A DNA stretch of 43,724 bases from Hyphococcus sp. Its GTDB lineage: Bacteria > Pseudomonadota > Alphaproteobacteria > Caulobacterales > Parvularculaceae. The position numbers and the translations under genes were made by a program. Below the pieces are notes generated by a model that saw only the letters and a list, made by a program, of their open reading frames with translations, did no database searches and was not told the origin of the DNA. Positions within the stretch are counted from its first letter, which is position 1, and each line of letters starts with the position of its first letter. Below, in pieces: positions 34,143-42,509 of this stretch. The stretch spans positions 1 through 43,724 of the forward strand of contig JAJFFZ010000013.1 of NCBI GenBank assembly GCA_021776395.1. The letters are read 5' to 3'.

Positions 34143-34173
34143 CATGTTGCTAAATAGTTGCACTATACCGCAT
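34134..34173. repeat. Inverted repeat ATGCGGTAT/ATACCGCAT
   Basis: Nine-base arms ATGCGGTAT (34134-34142) and ATACCGCAT (34165-34173) are perfect complements with a 22-base spacer. It overlaps the end of site 1 and lies 74-113 bases before the iclR start. A spacing near two helical turns would suit two dimers of one regulator. Confidence 0.5.
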
Positions 34174-34246
34174 GACCCGTTAGCGAACATCCTCTAACAA
34201 TCGCAGCTCACATAGAGTGCAGGCCGTATATTCAAAGTGAGAATAA

Positions 34247-35077
34247 ATGCCAGAGATTACCGAAACGCTGCTTGAGCTACCCTCTGCCAATAGCAGCGAC
34301 AAAGATCGTCAGTTTATCATGGCCCTAGCCAGAGGACTTGAGTTACTACGCGCCTTTTCTCCTGGCGAGGGCCCTCTCGGCAACAAAGAATTGTCTGAGA
34401 GAACCGGGATTCCGAAGCCCACTGTATCGCGTATGACCTACACGCTGTCCAAGCTCGGCTATCTGGAATATATCACACGATTAGAAAAGTATCAGCTCGG
34501 TGTCGCGGTTTTGTCGTCCGGTTATTCTTATCTTCAAAACCTTGATATGCGTAATACGGCCCATCCGTTAATGCAGGCTCTGGCCGAAGAATTTGAGGTT
34601 TCCGTAGCCCTTGCAGCACGCGACCGCCTTTCCATGACATACATCGATATTGCACAAGGATCGGGCCTTGCAGCTCCACGCCTTGATATCGGATCACGTC
34701 TTTCCGTTGAATCGTCTGCTATCGGAATGGCCTTTGTGTATGCGCTACCGGCGCTAGAGCAAGATTATCTCGTCACGGCGCTTAAGGAACGTTGCCACGA
34801 CACGAAAGCGCTTAAAGAATTCGAAGATCGTCTGGCGCGGACCAAGAGCGAACTCAGCTCGCTCGGTTTCTGCGTCGTTTTTGGCAGTGTAGACCCAAAT
34901 GTCATCGCCGCAGGAACCCCTTGCTTTGCCAGCAACGGCGCCCCAAGCCTCGCCCTCAATATATCGGCGACACGATACCAGTATGACGTCGACTTTTTTT
35001 ACAACTCACTTGGCCCACGCCTTCAACAACTAAGCTCTGAGTTGAATCGACAGATGCCAGACCGGCACCGCTGGTAA
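34247..35077 (+). CDS. IclR-family transcriptional regulator
   Basis: A 276-residue IclR-type regulator: an N-terminal winged helix (ALARGLELLRAFSPGEGPLG, then NKELSERTGIPKPTVSRMTY and TLSKLGYLEY) and a C-terminal ligand-binding domain (from about residue 100). The effector pocket probably binds a small organic acid or aromatic, as in the family. It is divergent from the aldehyde dehydrogenase and followed by the flavoprotein gene. Candidate operators lie on both sides, so it could control both directions. Confidence 0.92.
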   Translation: MPEITETLLELPSANSSDKDRQFIMALARGLELLRAFSPGEGPLGNKELSERTGIPKPTVSRMTYTLSKLGYLEYITRLEKYQLGVAVLSSGYSYLQNLDMRNTAHPLMQALAEEFEVSVALAARDRLSMTYIDIAQGSGLAAPRLDIGSRLSVESSAIGMAFVYALPALEQDYLVTALKERCHDTKALKEFEDRLARTKSELSSLGFCVVFGSVDPNVIAAGTPCFASNGAPSLALNISATRYQYDVDFFYNSLGPRLQQLSSELNRQMPDRHRW

Positions 35078-35149
35078 CCGACTTTCAAAGAAACTATCAA
35101 GATTTCCAAAGCTCAGCACTGTGGCCCTGTTAATAATACATTATAATGC

Positions 35150-35174
35150 ATTTCGTTGTGCGAAATTCGATTTC
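35150..35174. promoter_or_regulatory. Operator-like site 2 upstream of the flavoprotein gene
   Basis: ATTTCG-TTGTG-CGAAAT (35150-35166) is a perfect 6-base inverted repeat and overlaps a second palindrome GAAAT-TCG-ATTTC (35162-35174). The second one matches site 1 near iclR except in the 3-base centre. It ends seven bases before a sigma70-like -35 box, a position typical of activator or repressor sites. Confidence 0.6.
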
Positions 35175-35180
35175 ATTTAA

Positions 35181-35208
35181 TTGACTTTATCACTAAAATA
35201 TGTATGCT
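35181..35208 (+). promoter_or_regulatory. Sigma70-like promoter for the plus-strand catabolic genes
   Basis: TTGACT (35181-35186) and TATGCT (35203-35208) are separated by 16 bases, about 90 bases before the flavoprotein start at 35299. With site 2 directly upstream, this is the best candidate promoter for the 35299-41327 genes. Confidence 0.55.
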
Positions 35209-35298
35209 CACAATCTGGCCTTCACGCTGCATTGCTTCGCCCGCAACCAGAGTCTGGGCTCACTATTGTTTGAAGAATCATAGAGGGGCGCTAATAAA

Positions 35299-36393
35299 AT
35301 GGTCTCGGCGGGACAGAAGATAGCCCCCTACGCAGCGGAAGAAGAAAGCGTCACAAGCGGACGTCAAAGCTATTTTTCAACAAAACTGACCAGTTTGTTG
35401 GGCATTCGCCATCCTATTTTGTGCGGCGGTTTAATGTGGTTATCAGATGGGGCCTATGTCAGCGCGGTAGCCAACGCCGGCGCGATGGGCTTTATCACCC
35501 CGAGATCCTTTTCATCTCCCGATGCTTTCCGTGATGCATTGAAAGACTGCACCCTACAAGCGAACGGACAGCCCTTCGGCGTTAATCTATATGTTTCATC
35601 GCGACGTGAAGAGAATGAAAAGCTTTTGCGTTTTGCAGAGGTCGCCATCGAAGAGCATGTACGCGTTTTCGAAACGGCGGGACGCAGCCCTGTAGCTTTC
35701 CTGCCCATGTTAAAGGAAGCAAACGCCAAGGTCATCCATAAAGTCACGACGATAAAGCACGCGATAAAAGCAGAATCCATAGGCGTTGATGCGGTCGTGA
35801 TTCTAGGCGGCGAATGCGGCGGACATCCAGGCGTCAATAAACTTCCGGCAATGTTGCTCGCCGCTCTAGCGCGCCCAAAGCTTAAAATACCACTCATCGT
35901 CGGCGGCGGCATCGGATCGGGCGCGCAACTACTCGCCGCTCTGTCCCTCGGCGCCGATGGTATTTTAATGGGGTCGCGTATGCTCGTCGCCAGTGAAATT
36001 TGGGCGCACAATCATTATAAAGAACATATCGTAGAAATTAACGAAAATGGAACAAGACGCATCCTGGAAAATATGGGAAACGCCTATCAGTGCCTTAACA
36101 ACGACACCGCTCAAACAATCTCTGCACTCGAAGCGGCCGGTCATAATGATTATGAGACACTCGGCCCATATATAGGCGGGCACCTGCAGAAAAGTGCTTA
36201 CAAAACGGGTGACTTCAACAAAGGGGTCTTGTCGCTAGGGCCTGCTGCGGCGTTTGCTGACAAAATAGAGCCAGTTGAAAAAATAATCCAGCGCATCCTG
36301 CATGACGCAATGGAAGCTTACGGAGACCTGTCACAGAAAATTATATTCCAGAACGAAATGGAAGCAGGCGTTCATGCTCAAGCCTCATGCTGA
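35299..36393 (+). CDS. Nitronate monooxygenase-family FMN protein
   Basis: A 364-residue TIM-barrel flavoprotein of the nitronate monooxygenase/2-nitropropane dioxygenase family. The substrate-side motif GGECGGHPG (170-178) contains the conserved His176, and the FMN-phosphate motif VGGGIGSGAQLLAALSLGAD, then GILMGSRML, is intact. The N terminus carries about 25 extra residues before the barrel. The family includes true nitroalkane oxidases but also enoyl-CoA-reductase-like and steroid-degradation (IpdC-like) enzymes, so oxidation of nitro compounds should not be assumed. GAGGGG lies upstream of the start. It is the first gene of the plus-strand set and shares the IclR-type site. Confidence 0.85.
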   Translation: MVSAGQKIAPYAAEEESVTSGRQSYFSTKLTSLLGIRHPILCGGLMWLSDGAYVSAVANAGAMGFITPRSFSSPDAFRDALKDCTLQANGQPFGVNLYVSSRREENEKLLRFAEVAIEEHVRVFETAGRSPVAFLPMLKEANAKVIHKVTTIKHAIKAESIGVDAVVILGGECGGHPGVNKLPAMLLAALARPKLKIPLIVGGGIGSGAQLLAALSLGADGILMGSRMLVASEIWAHNHYKEHIVEINENGTRRILENMGNAYQCLNNDTAQTISALEAAGHNDYETLGPYIGGHLQKSAYKTGDFNKGVLSLGPAAAFADKIEPVEKIIQRILHDAMEAYGDLSQKIIFQNEMEAGVHAQASC

Positions 36394-36487
36394 CATAATT
36401 CGTATGACGCGCAGATATATAAATCTGATCGGATCAAATATGCAGAGCGTGAATACAGAAACACCATAGCGTTTAAGAGGAAATATC

Positions 36488-37240
36488 GTGCTTGAAGGAA
36501 AAATAGTAGTCGTAACAGGGGGCGCTAAAGGCATCGGGAAAGCCATGACGCGGGCATTTGCTGAACGCGGCGCCAAACTTGTTATACAAGACTTACTACA
36601 CCCAACTGACGCTGTGAATGAACTTAAATCTGCCGGGCATGAAGCGGTTGGCGTCGACGGAGATATTTCTGAACAAAAAGACGTTCTCCGAATGATAGAT
36701 GTAGCCCAGGATGCATTTGGCACTGTAGATATCTTGGTGAACAACGCGGGAATTTTCTCCTCCCTTACGCCGACTCCGATTTGTGAAATCAACTTAGACG
36801 ATTGGGACCGGATCATGGCGGTCAATGCTCGCGGCGTGTTCTTGTCATGCCAGTCTGCTGTTCCAATCATGCGAAAACGCGGCAGCGGACGCATCATTAA
36901 TATTGCATCCAACACACCGTTAACAGGAATTCCAAATTTTGCGCACTACGTTGCAAGCAAAGGCGCGGTTATCGCGTTTACACGAGCACTCGCGCGTGAG
37001 TTGGGTGCAGACAACATTTTAGTCAACGCAATTGCGCCGGGATACACGTTAAGCGACGGCGTGCGTGAAAACGCAGAACAAATGAGCAAGCTCCGAGAAG
37101 GGGCAAACTCTAAGCGGGCAATCAAGCGTGACCAGACGCCAAATGACATTATCGGCACCGCACTCTTTCTGGCTGGGCCGGACTCAGCATTCATGACCGG
37201 ACAAACTTTGTGTGTAGATGGCGGAACATACATGCTTTGA
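36488..37240 (+). CDS. Short-chain dehydrogenase/reductase
   Basis: A 250-residue classical SDR starting with GTG (AGAGGAAATATC precedes it). The cofactor motif TGGAKGIG (10-17), NNAG (85-88) and the catalytic Tyr154/Lys158 in YVASK are all present, with Ser141 likely completing the triad. Such enzymes interconvert alcohols and ketones or aldehydes with NAD(P). In this cluster it could oxidise the alcohol made by the dehalogenase or a ring hydroxyl group; the substrate is not readable from sequence. Confidence 0.9.
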   Translation: MLEGKIVVVTGGAKGIGKAMTRAFAERGAKLVIQDLLHPTDAVNELKSAGHEAVGVDGDISEQKDVLRMIDVAQDAFGTVDILVNNAGIFSSLTPTPICEINLDDWDRIMAVNARGVFLSCQSAVPIMRKRGSGRIINIASNTPLTGIPNFAHYVASKGAVIAFTRALARELGADNILVNAIAPGYTLSDGVRENAEQMSKLREGANSKRAIKRDQTPNDIIGTALFLAGPDSAFMTGQTLCVDGGTYML

Positions 37241-37332
37241 CGGTATCAATCAAAAACGCGGAATTTATCCAAATTGTCGCCACCTTTCAAATAAGACGCT
37301 CTCATTAATACGGGTTGAAAAGAAGAAGCAAA

Positions 37333-39285
37333 ATGGACATCCAAGAATCTATCCAAAAAAACCCGATGACCCGGTATCAGTTTATGATTGTCGGCATTTG
37401 TCTGGCGATTAATCTTCTAGATGGGTTTGATGTATTAGCAATTGCCTTTGCCGCTCCAGCGATTTCAGCCGAATGGAATTTGGAGCCTGCCTCGCTTGGT
37501 ATTTTATTTAGCTCTGGTTTGTTGGGAATGACGTTAGGCTCGCTCATTCTTGCACCTCTTGCGGATATATATGGTCGTCGTCCAATCATTATTGGATGCC
37601 TGTGCTTAATCAGTACTGGTATGATTTTTTCCGCCCTTTCATCAACGCTCACGCAACTAGCGGTGCTACGGGTCGCGACCGGCATTGGAATCGGCGGCAT
37701 GCTCGCAAGTTTAAACACGATTGTTGCGGAGTACTCCTCTGATCACAGACGAAGCTTCTCGATCAGCATCATGCAGATCGGGTATTCCATTGGCGCCACA
37801 CTAGGCGGCATTATTTCTATATTTTTGATCGCTGGATTTAACTGGCGAGCCATCTTTTTGCTAGGCGGCATCCTCTCAACCGCCATGATTCCAATCACAC
37901 TCTGGCGGCTTCCCGAATCCCTGGACTTTCTTCTTTCAAAGCGCCCACACAACGCGCTCAAGCGCGTTAATGTGATAGCGACCAAACTCAACCGTCCCAA
38001 AATAGGCGCGCTGCCGCACTTAAATAGGGAGGCGCGCAAAAGTCGTTGGAATGGGTTAGAGTTGTTCTCTGCACGGTATAGAATTTCCACAATCGCCATT
38101 TGGATAGCGTTTTTCTGCGCATTATTTAGTTTCTATTTTGTGCTCAGCTGGACGCCAAAAATCCTCGTAGATGAAGGTTTGTCTCTGAGGGGGGGCATAT
38201 CTGGCGGCGCCTTGGTAAACTTTGGCGGCGTTCTCGGGTCATTGTCCTTAGGATTTTTCGCCGCGCGGTTTGGCCTCTTGAAATTATCAACTATATTCGC
38301 GGTGACTTCAGTCATCATGATGATTGCCTTTGCTCAATTTTCCATTGGGTTGGAACTTTCATTGATAATTGCGTTCGGCGTAGGGTATTTTGTATACGGC
38401 GTTGTCGTCGGCCTTTACGCTATTATTCCAAACCTTTACGATGTGAGGTTAAGGACTACGGGCACCGGATGGGCGATCGGCGTCGGTCGATTAGGCGGCA
38501 TGGCGGGGCCGTATATAGCCGGCCTGTTAATCTCCTTCGGTTGGGAAAGAGCGGATTATTACACAGTCCTATCCTTCCCGCTTGTTGTGACTATACTAAT
38601 GATAATTGTCTTGCGTACAGCCATCCCCGCAAATGCTGGCGACAGCGCTTCATCTCACCACATGGAGGCTGCAACAGATCGGCCTCCCCCAAAATGGGGC
38701 GAGGGTTTTTCCTTACTTTTTGTCCTGGTAGGAAATAAGCTAAAAGACCCAAGCACGTATATTCTAGCATCGATCGTTGGCACAGTAATCAACGTTTATG
38801 GCCAGTTTCTTGTGCCGGTCCTTCGCGGAGACGCCAATCCCATCGACACCGTCATCAACCAATATGAAACAAATCCATACCTGTTCCTAACATCCGTCGT
38901 AATAGCTTACATGTTTCCAATGTTCGTCGGAATCTATTCGTCAGTACATGCACAATTTAAATTGCGACACACGGTGAGCAAAGCCGAATTTCCGGACAGT
39001 AAACCTGACCCGGTTTTCCGTACCGCTGCCGATACTGATGGACGGATTATTTCAGCCGGCGTGACAACTGAGGCTTTTCTTCAAAAACATTCATTCCATA
39101 CAGCGACTGATATTATCGGACAGGATGCATGGCATCGCATCCTGAAGGTATCGTTGGACGGCGAAAGTTCTTCACTTGCATCAAAAATTTTCGTCAAAGC
39201 ATGCAATGAACACTTTTTTGTTTCGCATTCACCCGGAAAGGATGGAGCCGTTAACCTCTATTTGACGCGAGCCTCCGCATCATGA
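37333..39285 (+). CDS. MFS transporter (AAHS-like) with extra membrane pair and PAS-like tail
   Basis: A 650-residue protein from the ATG at 37333 (a TTG 18 bases earlier is weaker). Residues about 15-430 are a 12-helix major facilitator: the DGFDVLAIAFAAPAI opening and the PLADIYGRRP loop motif recall the aromatic acid:H+ symporter group. The usual transporter would end there. Instead a linker is followed by two further helices (about 474-497 and 514-540) with a short loop, then a soluble PAS-like domain (about 553-650) opening FPDSKPDPVFRTAADTDGRI. The next gene, a histidine kinase, opens with the same pattern and overlaps by ATGA. The protein probably couples transport or substrate binding to signalling (inference). 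Confidence 0.85.
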   Translation: MDIQESIQKNPMTRYQFMIVGICLAINLLDGFDVLAIAFAAPAISAEWNLEPASLGILFSSGLLGMTLGSLILAPLADIYGRRPIIIGCLCLISTGMIFSALSSTLTQLAVLRVATGIGIGGMLASLNTIVAEYSSDHRRSFSISIMQIGYSIGATLGGIISIFLIAGFNWRAIFLLGGILSTAMIPITLWRLPESLDFLLSKRPHNALKRVNVIATKLNRPKIGALPHLNREARKSRWNGLELFSARYRISTIAIWIAFFCALFSFYFVLSWTPKILVDEGLSLRGGISGGALVNFGGVLGSLSLGFFAARFGLLKLSTIFAVTSVIMMIAFAQFSIGLELSLIIAFGVGYFVYGVVVGLYAIIPNLYDVRLRTTGTGWAIGVGRLGGMAGPYIAGLLISFGWERADYYTVLSFPLVVTILMIIVLRTAIPANAGDSASSHHMEAATDRPPPKWGEGFSLLFVLVGNKLKDPSTYILASIVGTVINVYGQFLVPVLRGDANPIDTVINQYETNPYLFLTSVVIAYMFPMFVGIYSSVHAQFKLRHTVSKAEFPDSKPDPVFRTAADTDGRIISAGVTTEAFLQKHSFHTATDIIGQDAWHRILKVSLDGESSSLASKIFVKACNEHFFVSHSPGKDGAVNLYLTRASAS

Positions 39286-41327
39286 CAGGTAAGAAATTCG
39301 ATAATCGCCCCTCCCAAATAAATCGTTTAGAACAATCGGTTGATAGCCTTGCGCGCTTTCCGGAAGAAAATCCAAACCCTGTTATGCGCGCCTCACCGAC
39401 AGGAACATTACTGTACGCGAATACAGCATCGCGCGATCTATTAAATCTTTGGAAAATGTCTACTCAAGATCATTTTCCAACCCATCTTGCCACTCAGATA
39501 AACGACATATTCATCGGCGGAGAGACAAAGTCGATAGAAACCGATGCCGATGATGCTATTTTTATTCTCGATATTACGCCCATTCCCGAAGCCGGATACC
39601 TTAATATTTATGGCATAGACGTTACTGAGACGCGCCAGATGCGCGCCGCGCGTGATACTGCCGAACATGCGGATCGCGCAAAATCAGAATTCCTCGCCAA
39701 TATGAGTCATGAGATCAGGACTCCGATGAACGGGATCATGGGGATGGCGGAACTTTTAACCAAAACAAAACTAGATAATAAGCAAAAAATGTTCGCTGAT
39801 GTGATCTTAAAATCGAGTTCCGCCCTGCTTACCATAATCAACGATATTCTTGATTTTTCCAAAATTGGCGCGGGGAAATTACAAATAGATGCAGCGCCAT
39901 TTTCATTGCCCGAAGCCATCGAAGATGTTGCTACGCTTTTGTCGTCCAATATACGTGATAAGGATGTCGAGCTAATCGTGCGGATTGCCCCGACATTGCC
40001 GAAGTTTTTTATCGGAGACGTAGGTCGTATCCGTCAGATTATCACTAATATTATGGGAAACGCCATCAAATTTACCGATAAAGGCCATGTGTTGGTCGAT
40101 GTCACTGGCAAACCGACAGATGAGAATAAGTACCGGCTTGATTTCAAAATAGTCGACACAGGTGTTGGCATTCCCGAAGATCAACGCGACAGAATATTTG
40201 AGAAATTTTCACAAGTGGACGGGTCTGCCACTCGCAAACATCAAGGTACGGGATTAGGTCTAGCGATCGCTTCCTCACTGATCGACTTAATGGGCGGCAA
40301 GATCGGCGTTGATAGTGAGCCAGGCGACGGAAGTACTTTTTGGTTTAATATATGTTTGTCTAAAGATACTGATGAGCAAGTAGAAGACCCAATACCAGTG
40401 GATGTATCGGGCGCGCGCATTCTCGTTGTAGACGACAATGATATCAATTTGTCGATCCTTAATGAACAGATGAAACAGTGGGGATTTTTTGCTACTAGTT
40501 GCTCTTCTGGGGTGGACGCATTAAATATGATGCGTTCTGCAGGGGAATCACACACAAGGCCGGATTTAATCATCCTCGATTACCAGATGCCGGGAATGAG
40601 CGGTACTGACGTGGTGCGTAAAATGCGCAACGAAGTTACAGTGAAGAACATTCCCGTAATAATTCTTTCCTCCGTAGACACGGCGGAACATGATAAGGAT
40701 CTTGACAGCCTGCTTGTCCAAGGGCGGTTAATTAAACCGGCCCGGTCCTCACTTCTATTGAAAACTATCATCGGAGTTCTTCAGGATCACTTTGGCGTAG
40801 CTTCAATTAAAAAATTTATTCCGATAACCCTCGATAAGACGGACGGCGATCAATATGTGGAGAAGAAAATACCGACAATTGCTACGGCAGCGCCTAACTA
40901 CGCCGTAAATACAGACCCTCAAAAAGATTCGGCTCTCGATATTCTAATTGCGGAGGATAATGAAGTAAATCAGATCATCTATGAGCAGGTGATCAAACCT
41001 CTGGGTTTCTCCTATCGCATAGCAAATGATGGCCGCGAAGCGCTAGATCTTTATCGGACACATCGTCCGAAGATCATCTTGATGGACGTGTCAATGCCGG
41101 AAATGAACGGGCTGGAGGCTACGCAAGCGATCCGCTCAATTGAGGCTGAAAGGAGTACGCACACGCCAATTGTCGGCATCACTGCCCATGCGCTCACCGG
41201 CGATATGGAAAAATGTCTTGATGCAGGTATGGACGATTACCTTTCGAAACCTCTCTCCCCAGAGCTACTGGCGAGTAAAATCTCTGACTGGTTTGTTAAT
41301 GGTACAATGATAAAAAAAAGAATCTAG
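39282..41327 (+). CDS. Soluble hybrid histidine kinase with PAS and two receiver domains
   Basis: A 681-residue hybrid kinase with no membrane helix. In order: PAS domain (about 25-120, FPEENPNPVMRASPTGTLLY), dimerisation/phosphoacceptor domain with His143 in MSHEIRTPMNG, ATPase domain with N box Asn260, DTGVG (292-296) and GTGLGLAI (322-329). REC1 has Asp433 and Lys485, and REC2 has Asp602 and Lys656. All phosphorelay residues are present. Its ATG overlaps the end of the MFS-PAS gene, so the two are made together, and membrane sensing probably comes from that partner. No HPt protein or DNA-binding response regulator is encoded nearby, so the output partner lies elsewhere. Confidence 0.93.
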   Translation: MTGKKFDNRPSQINRLEQSVDSLARFPEENPNPVMRASPTGTLLYANTASRDLLNLWKMSTQDHFPTHLATQINDIFIGGETKSIETDADDAIFILDITPIPEAGYLNIYGIDVTETRQMRAARDTAEHADRAKSEFLANMSHEIRTPMNGIMGMAELLTKTKLDNKQKMFADVILKSSSALLTIINDILDFSKIGAGKLQIDAAPFSLPEAIEDVATLLSSNIRDKDVELIVRIAPTLPKFFIGDVGRIRQIITNIMGNAIKFTDKGHVLVDVTGKPTDENKYRLDFKIVDTGVGIPEDQRDRIFEKFSQVDGSATRKHQGTGLGLAIASSLIDLMGGKIGVDSEPGDGSTFWFNICLSKDTDEQVEDPIPVDVSGARILVVDDNDINLSILNEQMKQWGFFATSCSSGVDALNMMRSAGESHTRPDLIILDYQMPGMSGTDVVRKMRNEVTVKNIPVIILSSVDTAEHDKDLDSLLVQGRLIKPARSSLLLKTIIGVLQDHFGVASIKKFIPITLDKTDGDQYVEKKIPTIATAAPNYAVNTDPQKDSALDILIAEDNEVNQIIYEQVIKPLGFSYRIANDGREALDLYRTHRPKIILMDVSMPEMNGLEATQAIRSIEAERSTHTPIVGITAHALTGDMEKCLDAGMDDYLSKPLSPELLASKISDWFVNGTMIKKRI

Positions 41328-41692
41328 CCGCTGGCCGATCATGTCGAAACGAATGCATATTATTTCGCCATCCAAAATTAATCTAAACACGGTCGGTTAC
41401 GCGGCCATTTGCAAACATGCGATGCATATATTTTCACTGTACGGGATAAGCTACATACACAAACCGTAGTTTCGGTCAGGTTTTCTGCTTCGGACAAGAG
41501 GGCGTTTGCGAAGGTGACAAGCTTTCCCATCATGTCAGCGATGGTGTCTTATCAATTTCCTTTTATCGATGAGCCGATCCCCTGTCCATTTTTGGTTACT
41601 TAGCGCGCAAAAATGCGGCCTTCCGTGATGGTCGTTCAGCCTGTAAAATAATAGAATGATTTTGCCGAAAAGATAATAGTGAAGGAAAAAAA
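41328..41692. other. Intergenic region before the MAPEG gene
   Basis: 365 bases without a recognisable gene. A 64-codon frame (41409-41603) has no conserved features. I see no clear terminator for the kinase gene and only a good Shine-Dalgarno (AAGGA) for the next gene. Confidence 0.45.
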
Positions 41693-42124
41693 ATGGAATT
41701 GAGTGTCGAGCTGTGGTCGCTTTTTGGGTGTGCCCTTATGGTGGTTTTTGCGATCAATATTCAGGGAGTTCAAATGGTGACCGGGTCAGGTGTCGCCTAC
41801 TGGTTATCCGCACGCGATAAGCCTAAGGAAGGCGTTCTTGCAGGGCGCCTGGACCGCAATGTACGGAACAATGTCGAGGGGATAGCAATGTTCGCCCCAC
41901 TTGTTTTTGTTGCAGAATCTGCCGGGATTTCAAACGGATGGACGCATGTTTCGGCCGAAATTTACCTCGCAACACGGATTATATTTCCGTTCATCTACAT
42001 AATCGGAATCCAACCCTACCGTTCAATTTTATGGGGCGTAGGCCTCACGGCTATTTTCACTTTTATCTATGGCTTGCTTATTGACCTAAGCTTCCAGAAT
42101 TTGCCCTTCTTCAATTGGACGTAA
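41693..42124 (+). CDS. MAPEG-family membrane protein
   Basis: A 143-residue membrane protein with four hydrophobic helices. The family motif is visible as RLDRNVRNNVEGIAMFAPL, matching the Arg-Asn-Glu pattern of microsomal glutathione-transferase-like (MAPEG) proteins. Bacterial members may conjugate glutathione to lipophilic electrophiles. The link to a dehalogenation cluster is attractive but only by neighbourhood. AAGGA precedes the ATG. Confidence 0.8.
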   Translation: MELSVELWSLFGCALMVVFAINIQGVQMVTGSGVAYWLSARDKPKEGVLAGRLDRNVRNNVEGIAMFAPLVFVAESAGISNGWTHVSAEIYLATRIIFPFIYIIGIQPYRSILWGVGLTAIFTFIYGLLIDLSFQNLPFFNWT

Positions 42125-42234
42125 TGCAAATAATTTGAATCCCAAACACATGCCTTTTGGGGCAGATAGTTGTATATCCGTTTGGCGACTTGGGCGAGTT
42201 TCAAGTGCGCTGCAACACGAGAGTAACGCCAATC

Positions 42235-42498
42235 ATGACGCTCACCAACGGCCACCGCCTGGATTTTTCTGCGGCACGCCGGAACGGAAGCGCCATACTA
42301 GGTGTCTTGCAGCCGTTGTTTGGAACACTTCCTATCAACGTATTGGAAATCGCAAGTGGCTCCGGACAACATACTATCCACATGGCTTCGGTCTGCCCTA
42401 ATATCACTTGGTGGCCAACGGACCTTAACCGCCACGCAACGCGGCCATTAAGAACGGTTGCAAAATGCTCGACTCGCATTTATTGCAATTTGCTATAG
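42235..42498 (+). pseudogene. Truncated DUF938 methyltransferase
   Basis: The frame begins MTLTNGHRLDFSAARRNGSA and continues with VLEIASGSGQHTIHMASVCP and WWPTDLN, unmistakably the first 65 or so residues of DUF938-type SAM-dependent methyltransferases (about 200 residues when whole). After WWPTDLN (near position 42430) the similarity stops and the frame runs into unrelated sequence to a stop at 42498. The 3' two thirds are missing, so this is a remnant left by a deletion or insertion. Confidence 0.8.
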
Positions 42499-42509
42499 TC
42501 TGGACCCCT

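Noticed and set aside
35454-36011. A 185-codon minus-strand frame opposite the flavoprotein gene
   Set aside because: It is antisense to a gene with intact FMN and catalytic motifs and shows no conserved sequence of its own.
41409-41603. A 64-codon frame between the kinase and MAPEG genes
   Set aside because: No Shine-Dalgarno sequence, no recognisable motif, and composition like the surrounding non-coding sequence.
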